A stretch of 28,446 nt of DNA from a virus. Location: IMG/VR virus record IMGVR_UViG_3300024518_007042, positions 1 through 28,446 of that record. The stretch is one strand, 5' to 3'. The translations under genes were made by a program, and so were the position numbers. The notes beneath the pieces were generated by a model. That model had not been told where the DNA came from and did not search any database. It worked only from the letters and a program-made list of their open reading frames with translations. Within the stretch, counting starts at the first letter, position 1, and each line of letters starts with the position of its first letter. Positions 26,803 through 28,446 of this stretch are shown here, one piece after another.

Positions 26803-28446
26803 TTAGTAGGTGGCAACAGTGAAGAAGAAGAAATCATCATCGGTTGCACCGGGAATCCATACCAGACCAAATTCGTTACTATTAGCAACGGCTTGTGGGA
26901 AGATAGTCTGATCGATGGTGACCGTACCGAAAGTATTCTCGTTCTGTAGTCCAACTACCGGAGTAACTGCAGTGACGTTGATGACTCCGAAGGTGTTAGT
27001 GTTCTCAAAGCCTGTGGCTGCAACTTCTAGGGTAATGAGAGGGATTCCGAAGGAGTTGGCGTTCTCGTATCCTGTAGGAGAGATTAAGCCCGAGAACTCT
27101 ATCGTGCCGAACTCATTGCTGTTCTGGAATCCAGAGACAAATATCGTTTGGTTGATCGTGGGGGCTGGGATCTCGTTGACATTCTGGGCCGGAACAGGGA
27201 TGAGAGGTTCAGTGAAGGCGGGTAGGCCAAAGGTATTAGGATTCTGGTAGCCACCCTGATCAATGAGACGCTGTGCGATCTGCTCAAGGGTACCGAACTC
27301 GTTAGTGTTCTGGTGCCCAATGGGGGTAATTACCCGAGTAGCTGTGGCCGTACCGAATGTATTAGTGTTCTGGAATCCAGTAGGAGTACGTTGCTGATCA
27401 GATCCGATGACCGGATTGCCGAATGTGTTGGGGTTCTCGTAACCTGTAGGCAGGATCTCATGGTTGATACCAGCTATACCGAACGTGTTCACATTCTCGA
27501 AGCCGGTAGGAGTTACCTGTTGATCAGCAGTCACGAGATGAGTGCCAAAGGTATTCGTATTCTCATAACCAGTAGCTGAGAGCTGCTGATCTATGCTTGG
27601 AGTTCCGAACGTGTTACCGTTCTCGTAGCCCGTAGGGGTACGCTGTTGGTTAGAACCGATAACTGGGTTACCGAATGCACTTGGGTTCTCATAGCCAGAA
27701 GGCAAGATCGTCTGGTCGATCTGCGGAGTTCCGAAGTCATTGGCATTCTGGTATCCGGTAGGTAGGGTGTTCTGATCTGTTGTGATGAGCGGAGTACCGA
27801 ACTCGTTAGTGTTCTGGTATCCGGTAGGTAGAGTTTCCTGATTTGTTGTGATCTGCGGAGTACCGAACTGAGGGCTACCGCTACCATCGTATGATCCATG
27901 ATCGAACTCTTCTCCAGAGTCGAACGGTTCAGAGCCTTCCCACTGCTGATAACCGACAGCATCTATAGTCTGATCTATTTGGACAGTGCCAAAGCTATTG
28001 GCATTCTCGAAACCAGTTGGGAAGACATCTTGTACTGGTAACTCTGAAGCGATAGAGCCAACTAGCGCATTACCGACTAAGGCGTCACCGACTAGAGCGG
28101 TGGAATCTGCGGAGATAGGGGGAGTTGGACCTTGGGCAACACCAAAGGTATTGATGTTTTCGAAACCAGTAGGCGTGAAGGTCTGATCAATTGTGATGAG
28201 AGTACCAAACGTGTTGGTATTCTCGAAGCCTGCTGGGGTTAGGTCAGAGCTTGCATCGGCTGTGCCGAACTCATTTGCGTTCTCATAGCCCGTTGGCTCG
28301 ATGGTTTGATCGATTTGTGGAGTGCCGAAATCATTAGCGTTCTGGTAGCCAGAAGCGTTGAAATTTTGATCTCCACCAGAGCCTTCATACTCAATCGTAA
28401 TGTTAAAGGGATCATATGTGGCGTTCTCTATGGAAGCATAGGAAAC
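26803..28446 (-). CDS. Repeat-built fibre-like virion protein (5' end missing)
   Basis: The frame is open from its TAA at 26803 to the window edge, at least 547 residues, so the true start lies outside the window. A TTG at 27705 is only an internal leucine codon; the repeats run on uninterrupted upstream of it. About 22 units of 20-22 residues follow the pattern P-[TS]-G-[YF]-[EQ]-N-x-N-x-FG-T-P-x-I-x3-Q. Three regions depart from it: a Pro/Ala/Leu-rich insert near 28030-28130, a block near 27840-27960, and a hydrophobic end FFFFTVATY. Such repeats resemble the GI-x-S-x-EAFG-TP-x-V tandem arrays of phage tail or head fibres. It probably forms an extended beta structure on the virion. Upstream of the tube gene, it could be a head or neck fibre. 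Confidence 0.8.
   Translation of the reverse strand, partial: VSYASIENATYDPFNITIEYEGSGGDQNFNASGYQNANDFGTPQIDQTIEPTGYENANEFGTADASSDLTPAGFENTNTFGTLITIDQTFTPTGFENINTFGVAQGPTPPISADSTALVGDALVGNALVGSIASELPVQDVFPTGFENANSFGTVQIDQTIDAVGYQQWEGSEPFDSGEEFDHGSYDGSGSPQFGTPQITTNQETLPTGYQNTNEFGTPLITTDQNTLPTGYQNANDFGTPQIDQTILPSGYENPSAFGNPVIGSNQQRTPTGYENGNTFGTPSIDQQLSATGYENTNTFGTHLVTADQQVTPTGFENVNTFGIAGINHEILPTGYENPNTFGNPVIGSDQQRTPTGFQNTNTFGTATATRVITPIGHQNTNEFGTLEQIAQRLIDQGGYQNPNTFGLPAFTEPLIPVPAQNVNEIPAPTINQTIFVSGFQNSNEFGTIEFSGLISPTGYENANSFGIPLITLEVAATGFENTNTFGVINVTAVTPVVGLQNENTFGTVTIDQTIFPQAVANSNEFGLVWIPGATDDDFFFFTVATY
26860..28370 (-). repeat. About 22 tandem 60-66 nt coding repeats
   Basis: Each unit encodes a 20 or 22 residue motif with a conserved FG core. 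Some segments are identical at the DNA level: for example a 20-bp stretch recurs at 27746..27765 and 27812..27831, 66 nt apart. A four-unit block of 84 residues (252 nt) recurs with few changes, shown by GNPVIGSNQQRTPTG against GNPVIGSDQQRTPTG. This points to past expansion by unequal recombination or slippage. Confidence 0.85.

Noticed and set aside
27591-27962. 123-codon minus-strand frame within the repeat gene
   Set aside because: It is an alternate frame of the repeat DNA; the true frame is open through the whole region and encodes the conserved repeat.
26860-28370. CRISPR array, suggested by regular 60-66 nt spacing and a Cas4-like gene elsewhere
   Set aside because: The repeats are degenerate at DNA level, conserved as protein, and lie in one continuous coding frame; there are no other cas genes.

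Overview
This window is part of the genome of a tailed bacteriophage, most likely a siphovirus infecting an actinobacterium. The tape measure, frameshifted tail chaperone and major tail tube genes show a long-tailed phage. A WhiB-type iron-sulfur regulator, a family largely confined to Actinobacteria and their phages, points to the host phylum. The base composition looks moderate rather than very GC-rich, so an aquatic, lower-GC actinobacterium is a reasonable guess, but that is inference. Every convincing gene lies on the minus strand, so transcription runs from high to low coordinates. Genes are packed tightly, mostly with ATGA or similar stop/start overlaps.

Late (virion) region, about 28446 down to 11100. 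In transcription order it holds a repeat-built fibre-like protein cut by the window edge (26803..28446), two small head-tail connector or tail-completion candidates, the major tail tube protein, a terminator, a promoter cluster, the tail assembly chaperones G and GT joined by a -1 frameshift at GGGAAAA (23401..23407), and a 1744-residue tape measure protein. Next come two related distal-tail-like proteins, a 1501-residue tail hub/adhesin with an embedded propeller-like repeat block, a small structural candidate and two further proteins of unknown role.

Replication, recombination and nucleotide region, about 11122 down to 1. It holds a Cas4-like nuclease, a two-helix membrane protein, a Sak4-like ATPase and an SSB-like protein, which together form a recombination module. 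A structured 168-nt spacer follows, then a tRNA cluster (Thr, Asn, Trp, Tyr) with a dCMP deaminase inside it, and a run of small unknown genes that includes two short ones (5498..5662 and 6341..6499) recovered by direct translation. The region ends with a primase-helicase, a WhiB-like regulator, an HNH endonuclease, a dATP/dGTP diphosphohydrolase-family protein, an FmdB-type zinc ribbon, an HExxH metalloprotease-like protein and a last small gene.

The most striking signal is a family of near-consensus minus-strand promoters. Five share TTGACA, a spacer of exactly 17, a TGn extension and a TATAAT-like -10 box. At four of them (genes starting at 252, 6758, 10259 and 12038) the ATG lies 6 or 7 nt after the -10 box, so the predicted transcript begins at or next to the start codon. 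These mRNAs should be leaderless. The -35 boxes lie inside or overlap the end of the upstream gene at three of the four, and twice contain its TGA stop codon. A fifth promoter is embedded in the Sak4-like gene, and two weaker extended -10 sites precede the tail chaperone gene. This layout suggests leaderless entry points set into long polycistronic units of SD-led genes.
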